The notes beneath the pieces were generated by a model that worked only from the letters and a program-made list of their open reading frames with translations, made no database searches and was not told the DNA's origin. From Planctomycetota bacterium (lineage in GTDB: Bacteria; Planctomycetota; Phycisphaerae; Tepidisphaerales; Tepidisphaeraceae), in contig JAKORQ010000041.1 of the NCBI GenBank assembly GCA_029777755.1, forward strand, positions 1 through 9,432: 9,432 bases of DNA. The letters are read 5' to 3'. The translations under genes were made by a program, and so were the position numbers. Shown here piece after piece: positions 1 through 5,371 of this stretch; the first letter of the stretch is position 1; each line of letters begins with the position of its first letter.

Positions 1-130
1 CATCACCGCCCTGGCCCGCATCAGCAAGCTCATGACGGTGGACAAGTTCCGCAAGGCGATGAACGAGGCCACCTCCGCGGAGCAGCTTTACCAGCTCATC
101 GTCGAGCAGGAAAACGCCCTGATGGCGTAA
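1..130 (+). CDS. PTS EIIA (PtsN/fructose-type) domain protein, C-terminal end only
   Basis: The reading frame entering from the left edge (first full codon at base 2) encodes 42 residues and ends at TAA 128-130. The visible segment runs ALARISKLM, then VDKFRKAMNEA, then TSAEQLYQLI. It has the amphipathic helices and the 'S-A-E-x-L-Y-x-L-I' ending typical of the C-terminus of the fructose/nitrogen-type PTS EIIA domain (PTS_EIIA_2 family). Proteins of this family are cytoplasmic phosphocarriers, phosphorylated on a histidine, that act in sugar uptake or as regulators (PtsN). The active-site histidine lies outside the window, so phosphotransfer competence cannot be judged. A strong terminator follows 37 bp downstream, so this is the last gene of its transcript. 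An EIIA domain fused to the end of a larger protein is also possible. Confidence 0.72.
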   Translation, partial: ITALARISKLMTVDKFRKAMNEATSAEQLYQLIVEQENALMA

Positions 131-167
131 GTTCACTCACGGAAGTTTCTATACTTGAGGCATTGCA

Positions 168-203
168 GCGTCCGCAGGCGCAACTACACCTGCGGACGCT
201 TTT
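168..203 (+). terminator. Rho-independent terminator after the EIIA gene
   Basis: A perfect 11-bp GC-rich stem is formed by GCGTCCGCAGG (168-178) and CCTGCGGACGC (189-199), with a 10-nt loop (179-188). A T4 run (200-203) follows immediately. The stem sits 37 bp after the EIIA stop codon in the correct orientation. The YHS gene arrives from the other side and ends at 239. Read on the minus strand the hairpin is not followed by a T-tract, so it is mainly a plus-strand terminator. Confidence 0.88.
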
Positions 204-238
204 GCATGGTTCGCCAGGCCGTCTGACTTGCCCGATCC

Positions 239-442
239 TCAGATGTAGTCATCTGCCTGGAATTCATCGGGCTGATCGCTGCTCCCCGCTTGCGACGCAT
301 AGATCTCCGGGTCGCGATCGAAGTCCTCCTTGCACTGGTCGGAGCAGAAAAAGTACGTTCGCCCGTGGTACTCAGCGGTAAGCCCCTGGCTCCTGGCCTC
401 CGTTTCGTCGATCTCCATCAGGCATACTGGGTCCTGCTTCAT
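239..442 (-). CDS. Small YHS-domain protein (putative metal-binding)
   Basis: This encodes 67 residues. The YHS domain covers almost the whole protein. It starts with DPVC (C7), continues with a hydrophobic M-E-I-D stretch, then EYHGRTYFFCSDQCKEDFDRDP with cysteines C33 and C37, and ends with an acidic tail (about residues 53-67). The three cysteines fit the DPVC...FCSxxC pattern that binds metal in stand-alone YHS proteins and at the N-terminus of heavy-metal P-type ATPases. The frame stays open upstream to an ATG at 634, but the ATG at 442 is preferred. It has a strong Shine-Dalgarno (AAGGGGGAAG) about 5-8 nt upstream and places the domain at the very N-terminus, as is usual. It lies 255 bp downstream of murA on the same strand, far enough to need its own promoter. 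No metal transporter or regulator adjoins it, so its substrate cannot be inferred. Confidence 0.85.
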   Translation of the reverse strand: MKQDPVCLMEIDETEARSQGLTAEYHGRTYFFCSDQCKEDFDRDPEIYASQAGSSDQPDEFQADDYI

Positions 443-697
443 GATCTTCCCCCTTCTGATTAAAGTTCCCCAATCTCCCCGTTGATGTAGCCACATGTGC
501 GAAAGTCGGGAACCCCGTTTTTTCTCCATCTGCCGCCATCGGCGGACTGATGCGGAATTCCAGCGTGCAGGCCGTGATCCAGCGGCATCCCCGGCTGCCG
601 GTCGATGCGCAATCAACTCGGGCAAACCTCCCACCGACTCGAATCTCAGCGGTTTGACGAGAGTCTGACCAGTTCCGTAAAGCAGCTCCAGCCGGGA
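443..697. other. Intergenic region between murA and the YHS gene
   Basis: No gene is supported here. On the minus strand it must contain the end of the murA transcript and the YHS promoter. I see no stem followed by a T-tract that would serve as a murA terminator. A small perfect hairpin, CCGCC-ATC-GGCGG, lies at 533-545. A TTTAAT hexamer on the minus strand (about 460-465) resembles a -10 box but lacks a credible -35 and sits almost on the ribosome binding site. An in-frame upstream extension of the YHS ORF crosses this interval and does not look coding. Confidence 0.5.
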
Positions 698-2008
698 TCA
701 GGCGACCGCCTTCTGCGAGACTCGCTCGATATTCGCGCCCACCGCCTGCAGCTTGGCCTCCAGCTTCTCGTAGCCGCGATCGACGTGATAGATGCGGTCG
801 ATCTGCGTCACTCCCTTGGCGACCAGTCCGGCGAGCACCAGGCCGGCCGACGCTCGCAGGTCGCTGGCCATCACCCGCGCCCCCTGCAGGTCCTTCACAC
901 CCTGGATGATGGCGGTCGCGCCTTCCTTGCGGATGCGGGCGCCCATGCGGTTCAGCTCACCAACGTGAAGGAAGCGGTCCGGGAAAATGCGCTCGGTGAT
1001 GACGCTGTTGCCGTCCGCCAGGCACAGTAACGCCATGAGCTGCGCCTGCACATCGGTGGGAAAACCGGGATACGGCTGGGTGGTCATCTCCACCGGGTTT
1101 AGCCGACGGCTCGAGGTGACGTAAACGGTGTTCTTGCCCTGCTGCTCGAAATGGACGCCCACTTCCTCCAGGCGATCCACCACGGCCACCAGGTGATCCA
1201 GCTCGCAGTTTCGCAGTTCCAGTTCGCCATTGGTGATGGCGGCCGCGATCATGAAGGTGCCTGCCTCGATGCGGTCGGGGATCACCGTGTGCTCGCAGGC
1301 TTCCAGGCAATCCACACCCTCGATATGCATCTCCGGTGTACCGTGCCCCTTGATCTGCGCGCCCATGGCATTGAGGAAATTGGCGCAGTCGGTCACTTCC
1401 GGCTCGCAGGCCGCGCCAACCAATACAGTCTCTCCTTCCGCCAGGGCGGCCGCGCACATGACATTGATCGTCCCCAGCACTGTCGGCCCCTGCGCCCCTC
1501 CCAGGTACATGCGGCAGCCCTTCAGCCGCCCGCGGACCTCACCCACAATATCGCCATTCTCGGTGCGGAACTCCGCCCCCAGCTTCTGCAGCCCGCGCAG
1601 ATGCAGGTCGATCGGGCGATCGCCAATTGCGCAGCCGCCGGGGATGGAAACGCGCGCGCGCCCGCGCTTGGCCAGTAGCGGGCCAAGAACACATATGGAC
1701 GCCCGCATGGTCTTGACAACCTCGTAAGGCGCCCAGCATTGCTGCTCGGTGACCACCTCCACTTCCAGCGACCCATTGAGCTGAAGCCCGCCCTTCTCCT
1801 TCGGGTCGTTCCGCTTCACCGAGCAGCCCAGTTGCGTGATGAGGTCTATCATCGAGTTGACGTCGGAGAGGCGGGGAACGCGATGCAGGATAGTCTTGCC
1901 GTCGGCCATCAGGCACGCTGCCAGGATCGGAAGCGAGCTGTTTTTCGAACCCGAGATCTCGACAGTACCCTTGATGCGGCTGCCGCCGCGAATGATGAAG
2001 CTATCCAT
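698..2008 (-). CDS. murA: UDP-N-acetylglucosamine 1-carboxyvinyltransferase MurA
   Basis: This 436-residue protein is close to the usual MurA length (about 420). MurA transfers enolpyruvate from PEP to UDP-GlcNAc in the cytoplasm, the first committed step of peptidoglycan synthesis. Visible hallmarks are K22-N23 in GSKNSSLP, which binds substrate in E. coli MurA, and the catalytic loop SIPGGCAIGDRPIDLH with C126, equivalent to E. coli C115. GPTVLGTINVM follows at about 175-184, then the catalytic aspartate D319 in YPGFPTDVQAQ, and R385 in DLRASAGLVLAG. Cysteine in the loop predicts the fosfomycin-sensitive class. The start is ATG 2008: AAGGAAGG lies about 7 nt upstream and MDSFIIRGG matches family N-termini. 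An upstream in-frame start would add 16 residues encoded across a perfect inverted repeat. The gene lies 206 bp below the MFS gene, probably under its own promoter. Confidence 0.98.
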   Translation of the reverse strand: MDSFIIRGGSRIKGTVEISGSKNSSLPILAACLMADGKTILHRVPRLSDVNSMIDLITQLGCSVKRNDPKEKGGLQLNGSLEVEVVTEQQCWAPYEVVKTMRASICVLGPLLAKRGRARVSIPGGCAIGDRPIDLHLRGLQKLGAEFRTENGDIVGEVRGRLKGCRMYLGGAQGPTVLGTINVMCAAALAEGETVLVGAACEPEVTDCANFLNAMGAQIKGHGTPEMHIEGVDCLEACEHTVIPDRIEAGTFMIAAAITNGELELRNCELDHLVAVVDRLEEVGVHFEQQGKNTVYVTSSRRLNPVEMTTQPYPGFPTDVQAQLMALLCLADGNSVITERIFPDRFLHVGELNRMGARIRKEGATAIIQGVKDLQGARVMASDLRASAGLVLAGLVAKGVTQIDRIYHVDRGYEKLEAKLQAVGANIERVSQKAVA

Positions 2009-2034
2009 GGTGGGCCTTCCTTGGCCAAGCCTTG

Positions 2035-2062
2035 CCTCGATTGGGCGCTGGAGCAATCGAGG
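2035..2062 (-). promoter_or_regulatory. Perfect 9-bp inverted repeat in the murA leader
   Basis: CCTCGATTG (2035-2043) and CAATCGAGG (2054-2062) are exact reverse complements separated by 10 nt. The element ends 27 bp before the murA ATG, just upstream of the ribosome binding site. As RNA it forms a 9-bp stem with a 10-nt loop. As DNA its half-site spacing (19 bp centre to centre) would suit a dimeric regulator. No T-tract follows, so it is not an intrinsic terminator. Function is unknown. Confidence 0.55.
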
Positions 2063-2163
2063 AAATGCATCCGTTCAAGACGACCAATACTCTGTATCAG
2101 AAGCGCGGAAAAGCCCGTCGCTGAACCGCGCTGAGCCGTTGACCATTGTGCCCTGTTAAGGAC

Positions 2164-2169
2164 GTTTAT
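2164..2169 (-). promoter_or_regulatory. murA: Possible -10 box for murA
   Basis: Reading on the minus strand, TATAAA occurs in the otherwise GC-rich gap between the MFS gene and murA, about 155 bp before the murA start. No good -35 hexamer sits at 16-18 bp. The nearest, TTGCGC, has a 20-bp spacer. This is weak evidence, listed because the gap must hold a promoter if murA is not co-transcribed with the MFS gene. Confidence 0.2.
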
Positions 2170-2214
2170 ACAAGCTCAATAAACTGCGATGCGCAAGCAA
2201 CTTTGCCGCGTCCC

Positions 2215-3414
2215 TCAGGCGGCCGCCGCGACCTTCGCCGCGCCGCCTGATTCACGCAAAAGCGCCGGCCGATAGCCCAGCAAAAGCAGCAGCCCCGCGA
2301 CCATTACCAGGCCCGTCGCCCACCAGTAAGCCCCCTGGTAACCGTGCGCAGCGATCGGCCCGACGGCGAGGTTCCCCACAATTCGCCCGCCTCCCACCAC
2401 CAGCATCATGAACAGCCCCTGGAGCGAATGCCGGAAGCGATCGCCGGCCAGCTTGTCGATGATGACAATCGGCCCCACGTGGAGAACCAACACCATCATC
2501 CCGTGAAAAGCCTGTATCCCCACCGCACATGCCGGGTTTGGAAACGCCGCCAGTAGAAACATCCGCAGCCCCATGGCCGCGCACCCCAGCAGCATGAACC
2601 GTCGCTCGCCGAACCTGCGCAAAATCCGGCCGAAGGAGAGCATGAAGATGATCTCGATCAGCACGCCGATGTTCATGATCATGCCGGCCGCCGACTTGGG
2701 TATCCCCGCTTCGTTGGAGAGATATAGCGGATAGAAGGTGTAATAGCTGGCCGACGCCATCTGCAGCAGGAAGCAGGCGATGACAAGGAACCGCAGCTCG
2801 CGTCCAAACAAGACGCGGGCCGCCTCCGCGGTGGGCAAGCGGCGCTCCAGGATCTGCTGCTCTCGTGGGACTCTCGGCAGGAACAGGGCATTTATCCCAT
2901 TGGCCAGGGCAAAGCCGGCCGCCACGTACAGGACCACCGTTACCACCGACCATTGCTTGACCAGCAGGTAAAGCAGCAGACCCGGGATGAGGAAGCCTAT
3001 CGTGCCCCAGACACGGATCTTGTGGTACCCCACCGGCTTGCTGCCCGCTCTCAACTGCCGCTGCTGGAGCGAGAACGTGAAACCATCCTGCAGCGGCCCG
3101 ACCGGCACATGCAGCAGGTTGAAAATCAGGAAGCCGACCGTGATCGCCCAGAATCCGGAGAACAGCGGGATGCACATCAGGCTCGCCGCCGCCAGGATCA
3201 GCAATGCCCCCATCACCCGCCGGGCATCCAACCGAGTGTCTGCGATGAGCGTCACCAGTACCGGCGAGAAGAACACCGCCAGGCCGGAGACGGCCATCAC
3301 CGACCCAACCTCTCCGTCGCCAAGCTCCATCTGCCTCAGATACAGGGGGATGAACGGGACAAGACACCCGTTGATGGCATAGAACAGCAGATAGTTGAGC
3401 TTGAGTCGAAACAT
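2215..3414 (-). CDS. MFS transporter, MFS_1-like / HcaT-NupG type permease
   Basis: This encodes 399 hydrophobic residues with about 12 predicted membrane helices in two six-helix halves, joined by a charged cytoplasmic loop at about 180-205. The N-terminus goes directly into helix 1 (FRLKLNYLLFYAINGC) without a signal peptide. A loop resembling MFS motif A follows helix 2 (LIADTRLDARR, about 56-66). YHKIRVWGTIGF (130-141) resembles the R-x-W-G-S-I-G-F segment of phenylpropionate and nucleoside permeases of the MFS_1-like group. The substrate cannot be read from sequence. The frame is open to 3498, but that part overlaps the tRNA-Pro gene, so the ATG at 3414 is the only reasonable start. No Shine-Dalgarno is visible before it, and the tRNA terminator ends only about 7 bp upstream, which leaves no room for a separate promoter. 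Confidence 0.88.
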   Translation of the reverse strand: MFRLKLNYLLFYAINGCLVPFIPLYLRQMELGDGEVGSVMAVSGLAVFFSPVLVTLIADTRLDARRVMGALLILAAASLMCIPLFSGFWAITVGFLIFNLLHVPVGPLQDGFTFSLQQRQLRAGSKPVGYHKIRVWGTIGFLIPGLLLYLLVKQWSVVTVVLYVAAGFALANGINALFLPRVPREQQILERRLPTAEAARVLFGRELRFLVIACFLLQMASASYYTFYPLYLSNEAGIPKSAAGMIMNIGVLIEIIFMLSFGRILRRFGERRFMLLGCAAMGLRMFLLAAFPNPACAVGIQAFHGMMVLVLHVGPIVIIDKLAGDRFRHSLQGLFMMLVVGGGRIVGNLAVGPIAAHGYQGAYWWATGLVMVAGLLLLLGYRPALLRESGGAAKVAAAA

Positions 3415-3420
3415 GCCGTG

Positions 3421-3456
3421 GATAAAGAAAATGGCTCCCCGGTTTCCCGAGGAGCC
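3421..3456 (-). terminator. Intrinsic terminator of tRNA-Pro with GAAA tetraloop
   Basis: On the minus strand GGCTCCTCGG (3456-3447) pairs with CCGGGGAGCC (3442-3433) over 10 bp, with one G-T wobble. The loop is GAAA, a stable GNRA tetraloop. The stem is followed by ATTTTCTTTATCC (3432-3420), a broken T-tract. It lies 5 bp after the tRNA 3' end. The T-tract runs almost to the MFS start codon at 3414. Confidence 0.8.
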
Positions 3457-3461
3457 ACATG

Positions 3462-3536
3462 TCAGGGCGAAAGGATTCGAACCTTCGACCCCCAGCACCC
3501 CATGCTGGTGCTCTAGCCAAGCTGAGCTACGCCCTG
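3462..3536 (-). tRNA. tRNA-Pro (anticodon GGG)
   Basis: This 75-nt cloverleaf was read on the minus strand. The acceptor CAGGGCG/CGCCCTG has 7 perfect pairs. The D-stem is GCTC/GAGC with loop AGCTTGGCTA. The anticodon stem is CCAGC/GCTGG with loop ATGGGGT, giving anticodon GGG, which reads CCC and CCU proline codons. The T-arm is GAAGG-TTCGAAT-CCTTT, with one G-T pair at its base. C1-G72 and discriminator A73 match bacterial proline tRNA identity. CCA is not encoded and must be added by the nucleotidyltransferase. It has its own promoter and terminator and lies between the sulfatase and MFS genes on the same strand. Confidence 0.96.
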
Positions 3537-3550
3537 AGCTTGCAGAAAGC

Positions 3551-3578
3551 AGTATACCGCATCACCTGGAGTTGGCAA
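3551..3578 (-). promoter_or_regulatory. Sigma70-type promoter of tRNA-Pro
   Basis: On the minus strand, -35 TTGCCA (3578-3573) and -10 TATACT (3556-3551) are separated by 16 bp. Each matches the consensus at 5 of 6 positions. The predicted transcript start near 3544 gives a leader of about 8 nt before the tRNA 5' end at 3536, as expected for a tRNA gene. Confidence 0.75.
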
Positions 3579-3600
3579 AGGGCCGGTAAAGCCCCCTGCC
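3574..3600 (-). terminator. Stem-loop at the 3' end of the sulfatase gene
   Basis: Four nt after the sulfatase stop codon, minus-strand GGCAGGGGGC (3600-3591) pairs with GCCCTTTGCC (3583-3574) over 10 bp, with a 7-nt loop. Two pairs are G-U on the minus strand and would be A-C mismatches on the plus strand, so the structure belongs to the sulfatase mRNA. No T-tract follows, so it is not a standard intrinsic terminator and may instead protect the 3' end. It overlaps the -35 box of the tRNA-Pro promoter. Confidence 0.4.
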
Positions 3601-3604
3601 ACCA

Positions 3605-5086
3605 TCAGTCCAGACGGCTGCGCTTCGCCGCGATCAATTCCTCCAGGCGGGCCTTCATCTGGGCGGCACGCTCTGGATACTGGTCGTGCAAATTCTTCGT
3701 CTCGCCGACATCTTCCTTCAGATTGAACAGCTCAGTCCCCACATTCTGGCCTGCCGTGATGTACTTCCAATCGCCTATGCGGATGGCATGGCGGTGGTAG
3801 CGATTGATCACATGGTCGCGGATCGGCTCATCCAGCCCCGGGTTGCGCATGAGAGGCAGCAGGTTGAAGCTGTCCTCGCCGGCATTGCGCGGCAGCGTCT
3901 GCCCGGTAATGGCCGCGAAGGTGGCGATGAGGTCCGTAAGGCTCGCCAGCTGTTCGCTGGTGGTGTTGGCGGGAATCTGCCCCGGCCAGCGAGCGATGAA
4001 CGGCGTCCGCACGCCTCCCTCATAGATATTGTGCTTTCGGCCGCGCAGCTTTCCGTTGGGGCGATGCCCCTCCCCGGTGCCATGCTCAAACTGCGACCCA
4101 TTGTCGCTGGCGAACAACACCAGCGTGTTGTCGGCCAGGCCGGTGCTGTCCAGTTCCGCCAGGATCACCCCGATGTAGTGGTCCAGCTCGTGGACGTAAT
4201 CGCCATAGTCACCGCCTTTGGTCCTGCCTTTGAACTCCTCGGCCACCGCCAGCGGGATATGCGGCACATACGCCGAGTAGTAGGCGAAGAACGGCTTCTC
4301 CTCCTGGCCCGCGGCACGGGCCTCCTGCTGCAACCTGGCCTGCTCGCGGATGAACTCCAGTGTCTTTTCCGTCGTTCGCGGCAGATACTCGGCGATGGGG
4401 ATGGTCTCAAGCTGCTCCACGCCAGGGGCAGCCGGCGGCTCGTAGACGTCGATCCGCGCTACCGCCTTGTCCTGGTCAAAAACCAGGCTTTCGCTCGCGC
4501 AGACAAAGCCCCACCAGCGATCAAACCCGCGCTCGGCCGGGCCATCCTCAATCGGCTTGCCCAGGTCGAGATTGCCGCCGGTGCTCTTCGAGGTGAACTT
4601 CCCCTGGCCGGCCGGCTTCTTGCCGTCGAGGGTGTGATAGGTCGCCCCCAAGTGCCACTTGCCAAAGCCGCCGGTGGTATAGCCGGCCTGCTGGAGCAGC
4701 GAGGCGATGGTCATTCGCCCATCCTCGATCATCGGGCCTTCCCAGTTGGCCAGCACGCCGCTGCGATCCCACAGGCGCAGCGCGTATCGCCCGGTCATCA
4801 AGGCATAGCGAGACGGTGAGCAGACCGCATCCGGACAGTATGCATTGGTAAAGCGAATGCCCTGCTCGGCCAGACGATCGAGGTTCGGGGTGGGAACCTT
4901 AGAATCAGGGTTAAAGCACTGAAGATCGCCGTAGCCCAGGTCATCGGCGAACAGCATGATGATGTTGGGCTTACGGACAGGCGGCTCGGCCGCGCTGACA
5001 CTGGTCGCGGGAAGAACGCCGCCAAGAACGCCCGCGGCGGCACAAAGGGCTAGTGACTTGATCGAGGTGTTCACACCCTTCTTCAT
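3605..5086 (-). CDS. Secreted type I sulfatase (arylsulfatase A family)
   Basis: This encodes 493 residues. A Sec signal peptide is clear: basic n-region (MKKGVNTSIK), hydrophobic core at about 11-28, and a likely cleavage site in SVSA-AEPP near 32-33. The mature protein begins with PNIIMLFADDLGYGDL, where D48 and D49 are metal ligands. The sulfatase signature CSPSRYALMTGR supplies C89, which must be converted to formylglycine, with R93 following. Further active-site candidates are K143 and H145 (GKWHLG), H276 (YVPHIP), D328-N329 (SDNG) and K351 before YEGGVRTP. It hydrolyses sulfate esters outside the cytoplasm; the likely substrates in such bacteria are sulfated polysaccharides, but specificity cannot be read here. 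The start is ATG 5086 with GAGGAG 10 nt upstream. The in-frame GTG at 5104 overlaps that Shine-Dalgarno and is rejected. The maturase is not encoded in the window. Confidence 0.96.
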   Translation of the reverse strand: MKKGVNTSIKSLALCAAAGVLGGVLPATSVSAAEPPVRKPNIIMLFADDLGYGDLQCFNPDSKVPTPNLDRLAEQGIRFTNAYCPDAVCSPSRYALMTGRYALRLWDRSGVLANWEGPMIEDGRMTIASLLQQAGYTTGGFGKWHLGATYHTLDGKKPAGQGKFTSKSTGGNLDLGKPIEDGPAERGFDRWWGFVCASESLVFDQDKAVARIDVYEPPAAPGVEQLETIPIAEYLPRTTEKTLEFIREQARLQQEARAAGQEEKPFFAYYSAYVPHIPLAVAEEFKGRTKGGDYGDYVHELDHYIGVILAELDSTGLADNTLVLFASDNGSQFEHGTGEGHRPNGKLRGRKHNIYEGGVRTPFIARWPGQIPANTTSEQLASLTDLIATFAAITGQTLPRNAGEDSFNLLPLMRNPGLDEPIRDHVINRYHRHAIRIGDWKYITAGQNVGTELFNLKEDVGETKNLHDQYPERAAQMKARLEELIAAKRSRLD

Positions 5087-5109
5087 CTGGATTGCACTCC
5101 TCACTGCAC

Positions 5110-5138
5110 AAAAACGGGGGCCAGTCTAGAACTGGGCC
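5110..5138 (-). promoter_or_regulatory. Dyad plus T5 run upstream of the sulfatase
   Basis: GGCCAGT (5119-5125) and ACTGGGCC (5131-5138) pair with one bulged G around CTAGA. On the minus strand the stem is followed by CCCG and a T5 run (5114-5110), 24 bp before the sulfatase ATG. It could be a leader attenuator. Alternatively it is an operator: the minus-strand hexamers TTGCTG and TAGACT with a 17-bp spacer form a weak promoter whose -10 lies inside the dyad. The two readings are exclusive, and neither is proven. Confidence 0.35.
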
Positions 5139-5250
5139 GCCGCACCAGCAATGCGATCGGCCAAAAAGAAAAAGTCAGGCCGCATTTTTGCGCACTGTTA
5201 CTCGGATCACATTTCTTCTGGCGCCTGAACAACGGGAGAAGAACCATCAA

Positions 5251-5342
5251 GGCAGGCTGTAGTGTGACCTGTACCCAATGCGCTTTACCCACATCGAGGC
5301 GTGATTTGCAGTGACGCTTCGGGTACAAATCCTTCTCTTGCC
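5251..5342 (+). promoter_or_regulatory. Possible structured RNA leader of serS
   Basis: Three nested stems are possible in the plus-strand RNA. The outer stem is GGCAGG (5251-5256) with CTTGCC (5337-5342), 6 bp including one G-U. The middle stem is TGTACCC (5270-5276) with GGGTACA (5321-5327), 7 perfect pairs. The inner stem is GAGGCGT (5296-5302) with ACGCTTC (5314-5320), 7 bp with one G-U. The inner and middle stems are contiguous on their 3' side and could stack. The structure ends 29 nt before the serS start. No T-box sequence is present. Confidence 0.35.
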
Positions 5343-5371
5343 ATTGTTTGGCTGCAGACTAAGAGGAAACC

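Noticed and set aside
504..523. Short CGGG/CCCG hairpin followed by T6 on the plus strand
   Set aside because: The stem is only 4 bp, and the only plus-strand gene upstream already ends at the strong terminator at 168-203.
443..634. Upstream extension of the YHS ORF to an ATG at 634
   Set aside because: The 64 extra residues have no recognisable domain, while the ATG at 442 has a strong Shine-Dalgarno and opens directly into the YHS motif.
1645..1672. Alternating CG run (Z-DNA-like) inside murA
   Set aside because: It encodes the conserved region before the catalytic loop (AKRGRARVSIPG) and follows from arginine/alanine codons at high GC.
2009..2056. Start of MurA at 2056 (16 extra residues)
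   Set aside because: It would run through the perfect inverted repeat. The ATG at 2008 has a good ribosome binding site and matches family N-termini.
3415..3498. Upstream extension of the MFS ORF to 3498 (28 extra residues)
   Set aside because: It would be translated from the tRNA-Pro gene and its terminator hairpin, and the added residues do not resemble a permease N-terminus.
3686..4819. Long plus-strand ORF (377 codons) opposite the sulfatase
   Set aside because: It is antisense to the conserved sulfatase and is explained by the codon bias of that gene; the translation has no recognisable domain.
5251..5343. tRNA-like element before serS: acceptor-like arms, T-loop-like TACAAAT and a 93-nt span as in class II tRNAs
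   Set aside because: The T-stem TCGGG/CCTTC has only three pairs, no D-arm or anticodon stem forms, and C7 is unpaired with T5336. The nested leader fold explains the same complementarity better.
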